Notes under the pieces: model-generated
What the model was told of the DNA's origin: nothing
The model's database searches: none
The model's input: the letters and a program-made list of their open reading frames with translations, nothing else
Translations under genes and position numbers: made by a program
Source: Hordeum vulgare subsp. vulgare
Taxonomy: Eukaryota > Streptophyta > Magnoliopsida > Poales > Poaceae
Length of the DNA: 64,000 nucleotides
Reading direction: 5' to 3'
Assembly (NCBI RefSeq): GCF_904849725.1
Contig: NC_058524.1
Coordinates: 351,351,823 to 351,415,822 of the forward strand
In this document: positions 10,785 to 21,140 of the stretch, in pieces
How the letters are laid out: every line of letters starts with the position of its first letter
Numbering within the stretch: the stretch's first letter is position 1

Positions 10785-13581
10785 ATGAGGAATCCGAAAG
10801 ATCCAAGAACTAAAATCCTGCCTTCCACTATGAGGAGAGGTAAGGAATTGCCATCTAGCTCTGCACTTGATTCACCTTCAGTTCTGAGTAAGTATGCGAC
10901 ATCACCTCCTGCTAGAAATCTTGATATGTCGCCTGTGCTTGATGATGCTACTTATGCTGTTTATGATGCTATGCTTGATTCTATGCCTGATGATGCTATG
11001 CTTGATACTATGTTCCATGATGCTATGCTTGATACTATGCCCCATGATGCTATGCTTGATACCATGCCTGATGATGCTATGCCTGATACTGCTTTGCCAC
11101 TAGGTGCCCTTGATGCACAAATTGCTAGAGTTGCTGCTAGATGTGATGATACGTTTGAAACTGTTGATACTATTGAAGTAGAACCTGCTACAATGCCTGA
11201 ATTGCCTGTTATGCCTGATACGCGCTATATTATGGAGGGAGAGATAGCTGAGGACTTTCTTGCGTGTAAGGATAGCTATGATGTTGAGAAACTTCTTCGC
11301 AAGTGGAAAGAAAAATCTCTGAATGCTAGGATGAAATACGACCCAAAGTTTGCTACTTCGCCTATCTTTGTGACCGATAAGGATTATTAATTATCTGTCG
11401 ACCCTGAGTTAATCACTCTTGTCGAATATGATCCCTTTCACGGTTACGAGTCTGAAACGGTTGTAGCCCATCTTACCAAACTGCACGATATAGCCACCCT
11501 ATTCACTAGTGAGGAAAAGATCCGCCACTACTATATGCTCAAGCTGTTTCCTTTCTCGCTAAAGGATGATGCTAAGACTTGGTTCACTTCTCTTGCTCCT
11601 GGTTGTGTGCGTAGCCCCTAGGATATGGTCTACTACTTCTCTGAAAAATATTTCCCTGCCCATAAGAAGCAAGCTGCCTTGTAGGAAATATACAACTTTG
11701 CTCAAGCTGAAGAAGAGAGTCTCCCACAAGCTTGGGGGAGGCTTATCCAGCTACTGAATGCTTTGCCTGATCACGCTCTTGAGAAGAATGAGATACTTGA
11801 TATCTTCTATAATGGACTTGACAATGCTTCCAAAGACCACCTAGATAGTTGTGCCGGTAGTGTTTTTAGGGAACGAACCGTAGAACAAGCTGAGATTCTA
11901 CTCAATAACATCTTGTGCAATGAGAATGCTTGGACTATTCCCGAATCACCTCCTAAGCCAACTCCGAAGAAAAGAGGTATTCTATTCCTCAGTCCTGAAG
12001 ATATGCAAGAAGCCAAGCATGTGAGAGAAAGGCATTAAATCTGAAGATGTCAAAAATCTACCACCTATCGAAGAGATCCATGGTCTCGATAACCCGATAT
12101 AGGTAGTAGAAGTAAATTCTCTGCGTAGGTTTGATGAGAGTGATATTCCTTTTGATAAACCTGCTAGCTTATGCATGGATGAATTTGATAACTTCGTTGC
12201 TAAACAACAAAGTTTCAATGATTATGTTAGCACACAATTGGAAAAGAATGCTCATATGCTTAGTCATTTAAGTGCTTGTGTGGACAGAAACGTCAATGAT
12301 CTTAAACTTCTGAGTAAACATGCCTCTATAGTTACTACTCAGGTAGAACAAGTATTTAAAGCTCAGAATGACTTGCTCAATGAGTTGAATGACAATTCTG
12401 TCAGAGTCATCACTAGAGGCGGTAGAATGACCCAGGAACCTTTGTATCCTGAGGGTGATCCGAAGAGAGTTGAACAAAATTCACAAGGAGTTAGCACTGA
12501 TGCACCTAGTCATCCTAGAAAGAAGGAGAAAGATGATAGGAACCTGCACGCTAGCAACCCTGTTGCTGCTACCCCTGAGAGTCCAAATGATGCCTCTATC
12601 TCTCATGCTGAAACACAATCTGGTGATGAACATGAACCTAATGATAATATCAATAGTGATGTTCATGAAGATGCTCAGCCTAGCAATGAAAAGGATGTGT
12701 AGATTGAACCTAGTGTTGATCTTGATAACCCACAACCTAAGAATAGAAGAAACGATAAGAATGACTTCGCTGCTAGGAAGCACGGTAAAGAAAGGGAACC
12801 ATGGGTTCAGAAATATATGCCCTTTCCTCCCAAACCATCCAAGAAAAAAGATGATAAGGATTTTGAGCGATTCGTTGAGGTGATCAAACCTGTCTTTCTG
12901 CAGATGCGTTTGACCGATATGCTCAAAATGTCTCCGTATGCGAAGTACATGAATGATATTGTGGCTAGTAAGAGGAGGATACCTGATCTTGAGATCTCCG
13001 CCATGCTTGCCAACTATACCTTCAAGGGTGGAAATCCAAAGAAACTAGGTGATCCCGGTGTGCCCACTATACCTGGCTCCATTAAAGGCAACTACGTTAG
13101 AACTGCGTTATGCGACCTTGGAGCCGGTGTTAGTGTTATTCGTCTCTCTCTTTATCGTAGACTTGAACTGGATAAGTTGACACCCACTGAAATCTCTCTG
13201 CAGATGGCCAACAAATCAACTGCTTTCCCTATCGGCATTTGCGAGGATGTGCCTGTTGTGGTTGCTAACACCACTATCTTAACAGACTTTGTTATCTTGG
13301 ATATTCCCGAGGACGATGCCATGGCTGTCATCCTCGGAAGACCCTTTTTAAACACCGCAGGGGCTGTTATAGATTGCAACAAAGGCAATGTCACTTTCCA
13401 TGTCAACGGTAATGAGCATACAGTGTACTTTCCGAAGAAACAATATCGAGTACATTGCATCAATGCTATCGAAAAAACTTCATCGATTCTTATCGAGAGC
13501 TTTGAATGCCCTATTCCTCGTGTCAAGATGAAGTATGATTTGCTTATTGGGGAGATACACATCCCCATTGAGGTGACTTAG
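10785..13581 (+). pseudogene. gag-protease polyprotein of Sabrina-like copy 1, broken
   Basis: The ATG at 10785 starts MRNPKDPRTKILPSTMRRGK. One frame carries a gag body (LTKLHDIATLFTSEEKIRHY, LKLFPFSLKDDAKTWF, IFYNGLDNASKDHLDSCAG). Stops fall at 11388-11390 (TAA), 11619-11621 (TAG) and 11682-11684 (TAG). An indel near 12020 then shifts the frame. After that come a coiled-coil-like part, a TAG at 12700-12702 and an aspartic protease region with ALCDLGAGVSVIRLSLY and VILGRPFLNTAGAVIDCNKG, ending at 13581. The D-L-G-A catalytic loop, in place of D-S/T-G-A, is typical of Athila-type proteases. No reverse transcriptase follows. The homologous frame in copy 2 (59787-62546) is better preserved. Confidence 0.8.
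10965..11072 (+). repeat. 27-bp coding minisatellite in gag
   Basis: Four in-frame 27-bp units encode repeats of DAMLDTMP(D/H): 10965, 10992, 11019 and 11046, followed by a partial unit. The equivalent place in copy 2 has 24-bp units of RDAMPDTA type, so this part of gag expands and contracts freely. Confidence 0.8.
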
Positions 13582-13789
13582 TGACTATTCTAAAATTCTC
13601 CTTTCTCTTTTTGCGATTCGAAAAGTTTTGTCAAAGAGGCTTGATCAACCCCACTGACGGATTTCTTTCGATGACCATGAGATGGATGAATCGAGGAGTC
13701 ACAAACCGCTGTTCCAAGCTTTCACCTTTGGTTTCTTAGAAGAAAAATGATAGATTTTGTGTAGATTTCCCTGTTTTCTGTCTTAGCGT

Positions 13790-14040
13790 TCGGTAGAAAA
13801 ATACCCCGAAAATAAAAGTTCTCCGAACGCTGTGAAAATCTAGTATCATTTTTTCTGGAATATTTGAAAAATACTGGGACAAAGAGTCTGTCTGGGGGCG
13901 AGACAAGTGGGCCACAAGCCCTAGGAGCGCGGGAACCCCCCTGGTCGTGCCACCCAGGCTTGCGGGGCCCACAGGCACCCCCTCCACTCACTCTTGCTCT
14001 CATCTGCTTCTCCTACCTCCAGAAAAAATCGTTTCACAGC
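13790..14040 (+). promoter_or_regulatory. LTR-like segment inside the element, upstream of the ATHILA-type ORF
   Basis: This internal stretch aligns with the element's own LTR (about 17483-17650). It shares AAATAAAAGTTCTC, TGAAAAT, TTTTTTCTGGAATA, GAAAAATAC, GTGGGCCACAAGCCC and GCTTG(C/T)GGGGCCCAC in the same order and with similar spacing. The LTR TATA region is not conserved here (TCTCATCTGC in place of CTATATCTTC). Copy 2 has the same segment at 62762-62960. It may be an internal promoter or leader copied from an LTR; function is inferred. Confidence 0.6.
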
Positions 14041-14132
14041 TCAAACCTGTGTTCTTGCTCCTCTTGTTGGGATTTTCGATCTCTTTGCTCAAATCACCGT
14101 TCTCCGAACTATTTTGGGGAAATTACTCCTTG

Positions 14133-14354
14133 GTAAGTGACTCCTCCATTGGTCCAATTAGTTTTTGCTCTAGTGCCTTATACTCCGCGTATTGTTGCTG
14201 CCTTGGTGACCATGTTCTTGAGCTTTGCATGCTGATTCTAGGTGGTCCCAAGTAGTTTTGATGCGTAATATGGTATCTAGGCACTTGTGGGAGTAGTTGC
14301 TACAAGTTTAGTTGATCCTTGTTCACCTCCCCTTTGGGTCACTGAAAATTTCAG
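14133..14354 (+). other. Predicted 222-nt intron before the ATHILA-type ORF
   Basis: A donor TTG/GTAAGTGA at 14133 and an acceptor AAAATTTCAG ending at 14354 lie directly before the ATG at 14364. In copy 2 both sites are conserved (63099 and 63320) and the spacing is again exactly 222 nt. No transcript data are available, so splicing is a prediction. Confidence 0.5.
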
Positions 14355-14363
14355 AAAAGGAAG

Positions 14364-15386
14364 ATGTTCAGGAGAAACTTTCTTGGTGGTTCCTCAAGCA
14401 AGAGAGGTCCCCGTCTTGCGATTCGGGAGCCTGATCCTTACCAACCTAGGGACGCGCAGGTTCAACCATGTGAATGGCCTTCTGATGAATCTATGATTGA
14501 GGCAGGCTTCAAAGATGAGTTTGATGCATTTGTTCGCAACGTCGGACTCGAAGAATTCATCTCCGATAAAAGTGAACAGTATGTTGCTCTCACTGCCTCT
14601 TTTTTTTGTAGATTCAAATTTTCAGCTGGCCGTGAGCCATCGGTACTGTTTGATCTCTATGATAAATCGTATACCATGGATTTAGAGGATTTCAGTAGAA
14701 TTTGCAAAATACCTATTTTGGGTAACCTCAATGATCCTCCTAAATCTTCGGTTAGAGATTATTGCGCTGGTATTACGGTTGGAGAAACTAGAGACATTAC
14801 GCAAGCTACCATGGGGAGTATTCATTTTCCTGCCTTTCATTACTTTGCCCTCTTCATAGGCAGATGCATTAATGGCAAGATTGAGCATTGTCACCTATGC
14901 ACACCCGACCTTAGTATCCTTAAGAGCAAAGTGACGGGTGACAAAAGCTTCAACATGGGAGCTATTATAGCAAGGAGGTTGAATAAGAATGCTATTGATG
15001 GGGATTTCTTTGGTGGGATCTATGCCACCCGCATAGCAAATTTTCTTGGAGTACCCATCCGCGAAGGAGATCCCCCGTTCCATACTGTTTTCCTTGACCG
15101 CGCCGCTATGACTCACTACCAGTTCCTTGAGAGGGATGATGAATCCCTCCTATACCGATTGATATTTAACCGGCAGCATGTTTTCCATATTACCCTTCAT
15201 GCTCCTGCTTTCTTTGAATTTCAGGTAAAACGAAGATATTACATAACCATAGAAGAGGCAGAGGAGTATGAGAGGGAGTCGAAGGTTGCTCGTCTCCGTG
15301 AGGCAGCTATTCAGGCAGTGGCTGCAGTGCTCCCGTATAACCCAGATTATGATTTTGGGTTTCGCCAGAACCGTCCTTGGGAGTAG
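14364..15386 (+). CDS. ATHILA-type ORF, intact, 340 aa
   Basis: It starts MFRRNFLGGSSSKRGPRL and ends ...PDYDFGFRQNRPWE before a TAG. The middle has FDLYDKSYTMDLEDFSRICK, ITQATMGSIHFPAFHYFALF and TGDKSFNMGAIIARRLNK, the signature I associate with the ATHILA ORF family of plant Gypsy elements. The C-terminus is charged (EEAEEYERESKVARLREAA). I see no signal peptide or membrane segment, so it is not an obvious envelope. It sits alone downstream of gag-protease behind an LTR-like leader and predicted intron. Its function is unknown. It is the longest undamaged TE reading frame in the window, although gag in the same element is dead. Copy 2 has an early stop in the same ORF. Confidence 0.7.
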   Translation: MFRRNFLGGSSSKRGPRLAIREPDPYQPRDAQVQPCEWPSDESMIEAGFKDEFDAFVRNVGLEEFISDKSEQYVALTASFFCRFKFSAGREPSVLFDLYDKSYTMDLEDFSRICKIPILGNLNDPPKSSVRDYCAGITVGETRDITQATMGSIHFPAFHYFALFIGRCINGKIEHCHLCTPDLSILKSKVTGDKSFNMGAIIARRLNKNAIDGDFFGGIYATRIANFLGVPIREGDPPFHTVFLDRAAMTHYQFLERDDESLLYRLIFNRQHVFHITLHAPAFFEFQVKRRYYITIEEAEEYERESKVARLREAAIQAVAAVLPYNPDYDFGFRQNRPWE

Positions 15387-17325
15387 ACCAAGTTAGGCCA
15401 AAAGCCTAAGCTTGGGGGATTACGTGTTCTCACCGACTTTACATTCTTGCTTATGCTTTCACTTTGTTAGCCGGTGTTCACACTTTGCCACTGTATCATC
15501 CATGCTATTTTTATTTTCCTTTTCTCGTTTTCTTTTTGTGTGTCTGTCTAGTTTGAGAAAACCCAAAAAGATTTTCTTTTTCTTCTTTTGCTTGTTGGGA
15601 GATTTCCCGTATAGATAGTTTTCTTTTTTCTTTGGGTCAAGGTAGAAGATATTGGTTACAATGTTTAGTGGCTCTCGCATGCATACATGTTTAGCTATCA
15701 AGAGCCATATTACTTTGTCTTCTCCTTTGTGTTTGTCTGCAGATTCCAGCTTTAGTCCAATACACGAGCACGCTTATAATTGTTCACATCATTCGGTCAT
15801 GCAAGTGAAAGGCAATAATGACGATATAGTATGAAGTGACTAAGCCTGGAAAAGCTGCTATGAACTCGATCTATTTTATTTTTGTAAATATGACTAGCTC
15901 ATCATGCCTGATTCAGCTTTGTTGTGAGAGAAACATGTTTGCAATGACAACTTAGAGATCATAGTTGCTTATGCCATGCTTACTTAGCTAGGAGCTTATA
16001 ATGGTTTGTCTGTTGGTTGCCAACATGAATGTTGAGATGACTATGATGTAGTGTGATAGGATGGTATCCTCCTTTGAATGTTTCAAGTGGCTTGACTTGG
16101 CGCATGTTCACGCATGTAGTTGAAACAAAATCAACATAGCCTCTATGATGTTCATGTTCATGGTGATTTATGTCCTACTCATGCTTGCACTCAATGCTAG
16201 TTAATCTCAATGCATTTTGATGACTGTTGTCGTTCTCTAGTTGGCCGCTTCCCAGTCTTTTGCTAGCCTTCACTTGTACTAAGCGGGAATACTGCTTGTG
16301 CATCCACTCCCATAAACCCAAAGTTGTGTCATATGAGTCCACCATACCTACCTATGTGCGGTATCTACCTGCCGTTCCAAGTAAATTTGCATTTGCCACT
16401 CTCTAAATCTTCAAGAAATAATCTGTTTTGCATGCCCGAACCGCTCATGTGGTGACAGGGGCTATTGGTATCTTCCATGCTAGGCGTGTTATCCTCGATA
16501 TGTGTTTATTCACTATCATTCACGAGAAAGGGGCCGGTAATTGGAATTCCCAGTTCCATGCTCAAATCAAAAAGATAATTGCAAACAGAACTCCCCCAGG
16601 ATTGATGTTGGTTTGGACGGTACCCGAGGATTCGGCTAGCCGTGGAGTGTGATTGATTGGTGGTGGGGGAGTCAGAACTTTACTTTTCTGTTTGGGAACC
16701 GCCTATAGCATGTGTAGCGTGGAAGATGTTGAGAATTCTTAGTCATTGCGTCGACAATGAAAGCATGCCACCCAAAATTATTATCTCTGTTTTCAAAGCT
16801 TGAGCTCTGGCACCTCTGCAAATCAATGCTTCCCTCTGTGAAGGGCCTGTCTATTTATGTTCATGTTGAGTCATCCTCCTCTTACAAAAGCACCAATTAG
16901 AGAGCACCTCTGTCATTTTTATGCTTTGCTTTTAACTGTGTTGAGTGTGACTATGACTGGATCTTCATAACCTTGAATTACAATGTTTAGTCAGCCCTTG
17001 GTCTTTGAAGGTGCTCTGCATTTATGTTTTGCGGTCTTAGAAAGAGCTAGCGAGATACCATCTATTCGTACTACTTCATGTTGTTTTGATTGAAGTGTTG
17101 ACACTTGAGGCTTATTGTTATTTGCTCGCTAGTTGATTATGCCATTGATATGAGTTTACTGTGAGACCTAGATATCATTTGCTTATGTGGTTTGATTGTG
17201 ATGTTGCTGAAATTCTGGTTGTGAGTTAGACATAGTTGCAACAACAAGATCAAATAGAGTTCGTCAAAGTTTTTCTTTTGTCTCTCTCAGTTTGTCAACT
17301 GAGTTGCTTGAGGACAAGCAAGGCT
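15387..17325 (+). other. Untranslated 3' interior of Sabrina-like copy 1
   Basis: About 1.9 kb without a credible ORF. It begins right after the ATHILA-type stop with CTAAGCTTGGGGGAT (15406-15420), a near copy of the polypurine tract at 17326. Long untranslated 3' interiors are usual in these elements. Confidence 0.5.
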
Positions 17326-17341
17326 TTAAGCTTGGGGGAGT
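17326..17341 (+). other. Polypurine tract
   Basis: TTAAGCTTGGGGGAGT lies directly before the 3' LTR start TGATACGTCTCC at 17342. The box CTTGAGGACAAGCA lies about 20 bases upstream. Confidence 0.8.
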
Positions 17342-17707
17342 TGATACGTCTCCGTCGTATCTACTTTTTCGAACTCTTTTGCCCTTGTTTTGGACTCTAA
17401 TTTGCATGATTTGAATGGAACTAACCCAGACTGATGCTGTTTTCAGAAGAATTGCCATGGTGTTGTTTTTGTGCAGAAATAAAAGTTCTCGGAACGTCCT
17501 GAAAATTTACGGAGACTTTTTTCTGGAATAAAAGAAAAATACGTGCACAAAGATCCACCGGAGGGGGCGTGCCAGTGGGCCACAAGCCCACAGGCCGCAG
17601 CCACCCCCTATGGCCGCGCCGTGCAGGCTTGTGGGGCCCACGTGGCACAACCGCACCCAATCTCAACTCTATATCTTCCGTTTCGCCTGGAATAAATCAG
17701 AGAGAAG
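17342..17707 (+). repeat. 3' LTR of Sabrina-like copy 1, segment 1
   Basis: Matches 9076-9441 of the 5' LTR with about 24 differences by eye. It is interrupted after AGAGAAG by the first CACTA; the AAG is its 3-bp target duplication. Confidence 0.9.
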
Positions 17708-17920
17708 CACTACAAGGAATATGCTAATACACGACGCTATATTTTCGTCGCTACATCGTCACGGTTTTTGGTTTACGACGATCTCGCAGCGAAAAACCAA
17801 GCGTCGAAAACAGAGCGTCACAAATGAACAACAGCGATGTTTTGATCAAAATCGTCGTAACCTTTACGACGATTCTTGGATCGTCGTAACCTTTAAGACA
17901 ATCCTAAATCGTCGTTGGCA
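17708..17920. repeat. CACTA 1 left terminal and subterminal repeats
   Basis: The terminal repeat CACTACAAGGAATATGC is followed by at least five ACGACGAT / ATCGTCGT motifs, at about 17772, 17850, 17865, 17880 and 17908. In CACTA elements such repeats bind the TnpA-type protein. Confidence 0.75.
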
Positions 17921-19338
17921 ATCTAACTCAGTCCTACGTGGCAGTCCTACGTGGCAAAATTATGATGAAATCAAAACGTCATGGTTGAAATCAGCCCAAC
18001 CCATTTCAATTGATCACATGGGTTGGTTTTATTTTATTGGGCTTTTTCTTATTGGGCGTCTTTTTGTGCCTTAGCCCATTTATAGCCACCTTTAGTTTTT
18101 CTTTTTCGAATTTTTTTGGGCCCTCGCCTTTTAGTGCCCAAATACATTTGGTCCAGTTTCAGTTTTGGCCTTTTTTCATTTTTGAATTCAGCAACTTTTT
18201 TTTCCAGAACTTGGTTTCATTTCTATTTATTGGGACTTTTCAACAAATTATTTGTCCAATATTGAATGCAGCACTATTTCATATTCAAATCAAGAAAACT
18301 CCAAGTCAAATTAAAATCATCAATCATATAACATCACATAATAAATCTCCCAGGTTTACATAACACAATAACTCATCTGATTCACAGTTGACAATCAGAT
18401 ACCAGTTTTCACAGCTGAAGGATCAACCGAGAAGAATCTCGAAAGATAATACAGAAATTAGCACTCGCTGTGAAGAAGTCATCCTGCTCTTGCTTCCCCA
18501 CTCCTAGTTTTGCATCCCTGATACCAGCTTTTATGGGCTCTAGTATACCTGCATCCAAACAAAGTAATGTATTGTTGAGGCGCAGGAACTAGATGGCAAT
18601 GCTAAATTGTAAAATGTCTTTCAAAGAACAAAATATCATCTCAGGTGAAACTGTAGTGTAAGTTCAAACAAAATATGAGGCAGAAATAAAAGAAAATGTT
18701 CAGATGTTGAGTAATATGAAGTAACAAATATACTCTCATTACCAAAGTTGGCGAGAAAACTGCTGCAGATTAATCTTCTCTGGGTTCTTCTAGAGTAGAA
18801 TAAAGCTACAGTATGTGTTGTGAGCCTGTGATGGTGGTAGCATACTTATGTACTTCAGAGCATTAAAAAAGACACAGACACTCTGACTGGAACTTGATTT
18901 ACATTACCACCACCGCACAAGATCGCAACTCACCACTTCACTAGACTATAGGACATGCATGAACTATAGGGTATGAGTACACAGCAGCACTACACCAATT
19001 AATTTATAAGCATTGTCTGCTATTGGATTGATTGCCACTATTAACAAGTCAAAATCCCTCCCAGCATAAGTATATAACACGAACCATTACCAAACCGTGT
19101 AGCATGCAGTGATAAAAAAGGCCCAACACAGAGTTGAAAGAGACCAAAATCATCCACATGATATATCAGTCGTCGTTCATTCAGAAAAGAAAAAATTGAT
19201 ATTACGGCAGACACCATCACCACAGCCCCAAACCCAACCCAATAAATTTCCATTGCACGATGGCCAGTATACAATTACCACAGCTCGATGGTTGTGGACA
19301 AGAGTAAGCATGCATAGGAAAGGAAGCGAGTGGCTCAC
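17921..19338. other. CACTA 1 left interior, no gene seen
   Basis: A/T-rich sequence with pyrimidine runs (about 18040-18240). It may be intron or 3' flank of the captured minus-strand fragments, since the next splice-bounded exon ends at 19339. No repeats or TE ends stand out. Confidence 0.35.
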
Positions 19339-19445
19339 CTAGGCCGTAGTCAGAGAAGAAGTATTCACCGGAGGCGTCGGAGGAGGAAGGGGGCTCCAAG
19401 GAGAGCAGGAGTGATTTTGCACCAGCTCCCAACTCCGATACGGCC
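19339..19445 (-). pseudogene. Captured exon of an unrecognised gene
   Basis: On the minus strand, 107 nt between a TAG acceptor (after 19445) and a GTGAGC donor (after 19339) encode AVSELGAGAKSLLLSLEP, then a Ser-rich turn and GEYFFSDYGL. The phase (0 in, 2 out) fits splicing from the exon ending at 20326. I do not recognise the protein. It may be a third captured gene or a last exon of the longin-like donor gene. Confidence 0.45.
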
Positions 19446-19651
19446 TAGCAAATAATAGAAATTGTTGAGCTACATTTGATCAGGTAGCATAGCAAAATAA
19501 AAGAAGTGCACATTTTTGAGCTAGGATAGCAAACAACTGACAAACAAACATAGAGCAAGACTGCAATACTTGTTGTTTCTAACAAAACAGAAAGACATTT
19601 AAACGGAGAAGAGACGTAGCAGGGAGCCATCACATGCATATATAATATATA

Positions 19652-19730
19652 CTCCCTCCATCGCATAATGTAAGACGTTTTTGACTCTACACTAGTATCA
19701 AAAACATCTTACATTATGGGATGGAGGGCG
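19652..19730. mobile_element. Stowaway-type MITE (Tc1/Mariner), 79 bp
   Basis: CTCCCTCCATCGCATAATGT at the left is inverted at the right (ACATTATGGGATGGAGGG). The whole forms a near-perfect hairpin with TA on both sides (19650-19651 and 19731-19732). It resembles the Thalos/Athos type of Triticeae. It sits in what would be an intron of the captured fragments. Confidence 0.9.
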
Positions 19731-19888
19731 TAGGGGATAAATAAATGAGCTAAGAGTCAACATATAACTTGGTAGGAAGTGATTTGGTGCGCTCTCTAAG
19801 TAAAGAGCACGAAACTAAGAGAGGACACCAAACTTGTGAGAAATCTTATCCATAAAATATAAGATCCAACTACTGGCTCCAACACGTC

Positions 19889-20060
19889 AGCCAACTACTG
19901 GCGCCAACACAAAGATACATGTGTATAACAATGGTAGTTAGAAACTGATCCAGTACCAGGTGCACCATATTCATATATCATCCATCAAACGACAATAGGC
20001 ATGAGTATCTATTAAAGCTGAAGTGCCTTTTGGTGACATGAAAAAAGTCAAATAATTTCT
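19889..20060. repeat. Dispersed duplication inside CACTA 1, copy A
   Basis: Shares about 170 bp with 20957-21140, including CAACTACTGGCGCCAACAC and GGTGCACCATATTCATATAT. The offset is 1.07 kb in the same orientation. Confidence 0.7.
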
Positions 20061-20325
20061 CTTGTGTATCTCTAATCAGTACATCCATGGACAAAAGAAT
20101 CACACAAGTGTCAAGTGTTTGTGACTAGTAGTACCATCCAGACTCTAACAAAGGGATACATACACAGGATCCATCAAGTGAAAAAATCATGGCTGCACCG
20201 GTAGGTTAACCAGTTTGCATCCCATCACTAGGAGTCTGGGAGTACCAAAATAAGACGGTGCTCCCCGAGGATTGGCAAAGGCATGTTTAACTGCTACACG
20301 GCAAGAAAAATAGCTGGAAGCTTAC

Positions 20326-20450
20326 CTGCGAAACGATCTCGTCGAGGCATAGATAGATCCTCCCGTACTTGTCCAGGAAGAGGCACTCGGTGGGTGGTTT
20401 CGCACACACATCCTTCACCGCCGACGTAATAGCGAAGATCACCTCCGACA
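20326..20450 (-). pseudogene. Captured exon, longin/SNARE-like protein, second exon
   Basis: On the minus strand, 125 nt bounded by a TTGTAG acceptor and a GTAAG donor encode SEVIFAITSAVKDVCAKPPT and then FLDKYGRIYLCLDEIVSQ. It joins in frame to the exon at 20654-20575 (phase 1). The sequence fits the C-terminal half of a small longin-fold (SNARE-like, adaptor small-chain-like) plant protein of vesicle traffic. The longin start, with the first beta strands, is absent from the element. Confidence 0.65.
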
Positions 20451-20574
20451 CTACAAAATGTCCAGACAGTATATTACTACCATGCATAAGGCAAAAAGCA
20501 AGGTTAGATAATGAAGGTTCCAAAACAGGATACACTTATAACAAGACCAACGTCTAAAACTCAATGACACTCAC

Positions 20575-20654
20575 GAGCAAGCTCATCATATTCATCCTTG
20601 CCAACAATGTACAGGCAGACGTCCCCAATCATGGTATACACAATGGAGACCGAC
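20575..20654 (-). pseudogene. Captured exon, longin/SNARE-like protein, first retained exon
   Basis: On the minus strand, 80 nt between a CCCAG acceptor and a GTGAGT donor encode SVSIVYTMIGDVCLYIVGKD and then EYDELA. The entering phase is 2 and the leaving phase 1, and the next exon completes the codon. No earlier exon with the expected longin N-terminus lies between here and 22131. Confidence 0.65.
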
Positions 20655-20956
20655 CTGGGAAAGCACCAACAATCAAATATTTTAATGGGGAGTTAAAAGG
20701 AACATATGCTTGGTTCAGATTGAAGTCATGGAAACCATGGAACTGGAGTTGAAGATGCATATGTAGCAGCTCGAATTCTCTATCATATGTCCGATTGTAC
20801 AGATGCCTAAAGGAAGGTTACTTTGAAAAAAAATCTTGCAATTTACTGGGCTATCAACAGCTCATAATACGAACATCGTCACACAAGAAGCTAGGAGTAA
20901 TAATGAAAATGACAAATCAAGAATTTCTGATCCAGTAACAAGTCAGGTAACCGCAC

Positions 20957-21140
20957 GTCGGTCAACTACTGGCGCCAACACACAGATACAGGTGTATAGC
21001 AATGGTAACTAGAAGCTGATCCAGTACTAGGTGCACCATATTCATATATCATCCATCAAACAAATGACAATAGACCTGAGTACCTATTAAAGCTGAAGTG
21101 CCTTGTGGTGACATGAAAGGGGTCAAATAATTTCTATTTC
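20957..21140. repeat. Dispersed duplication inside CACTA 1, copy B
   Basis: Second copy of 19889-20060, about 90% alike by eye. It lies upstream (minus sense) of the longin-like exons. Confidence 0.7.

Noticed and set aside
12455..12883. 142-codon Met/Leu-rich plus-strand ORF
   Set aside because: Alternate frame of the gag-protease polyprotein, rich in Met and Leu from shifted GATGAT-type codons.
14364..15386. Reading the ATHILA-type ORF as a retroviral envelope
   Set aside because: No signal peptide, transmembrane segment or glycoprotein-like cysteine pattern is visible, so the position alone does not justify the label.
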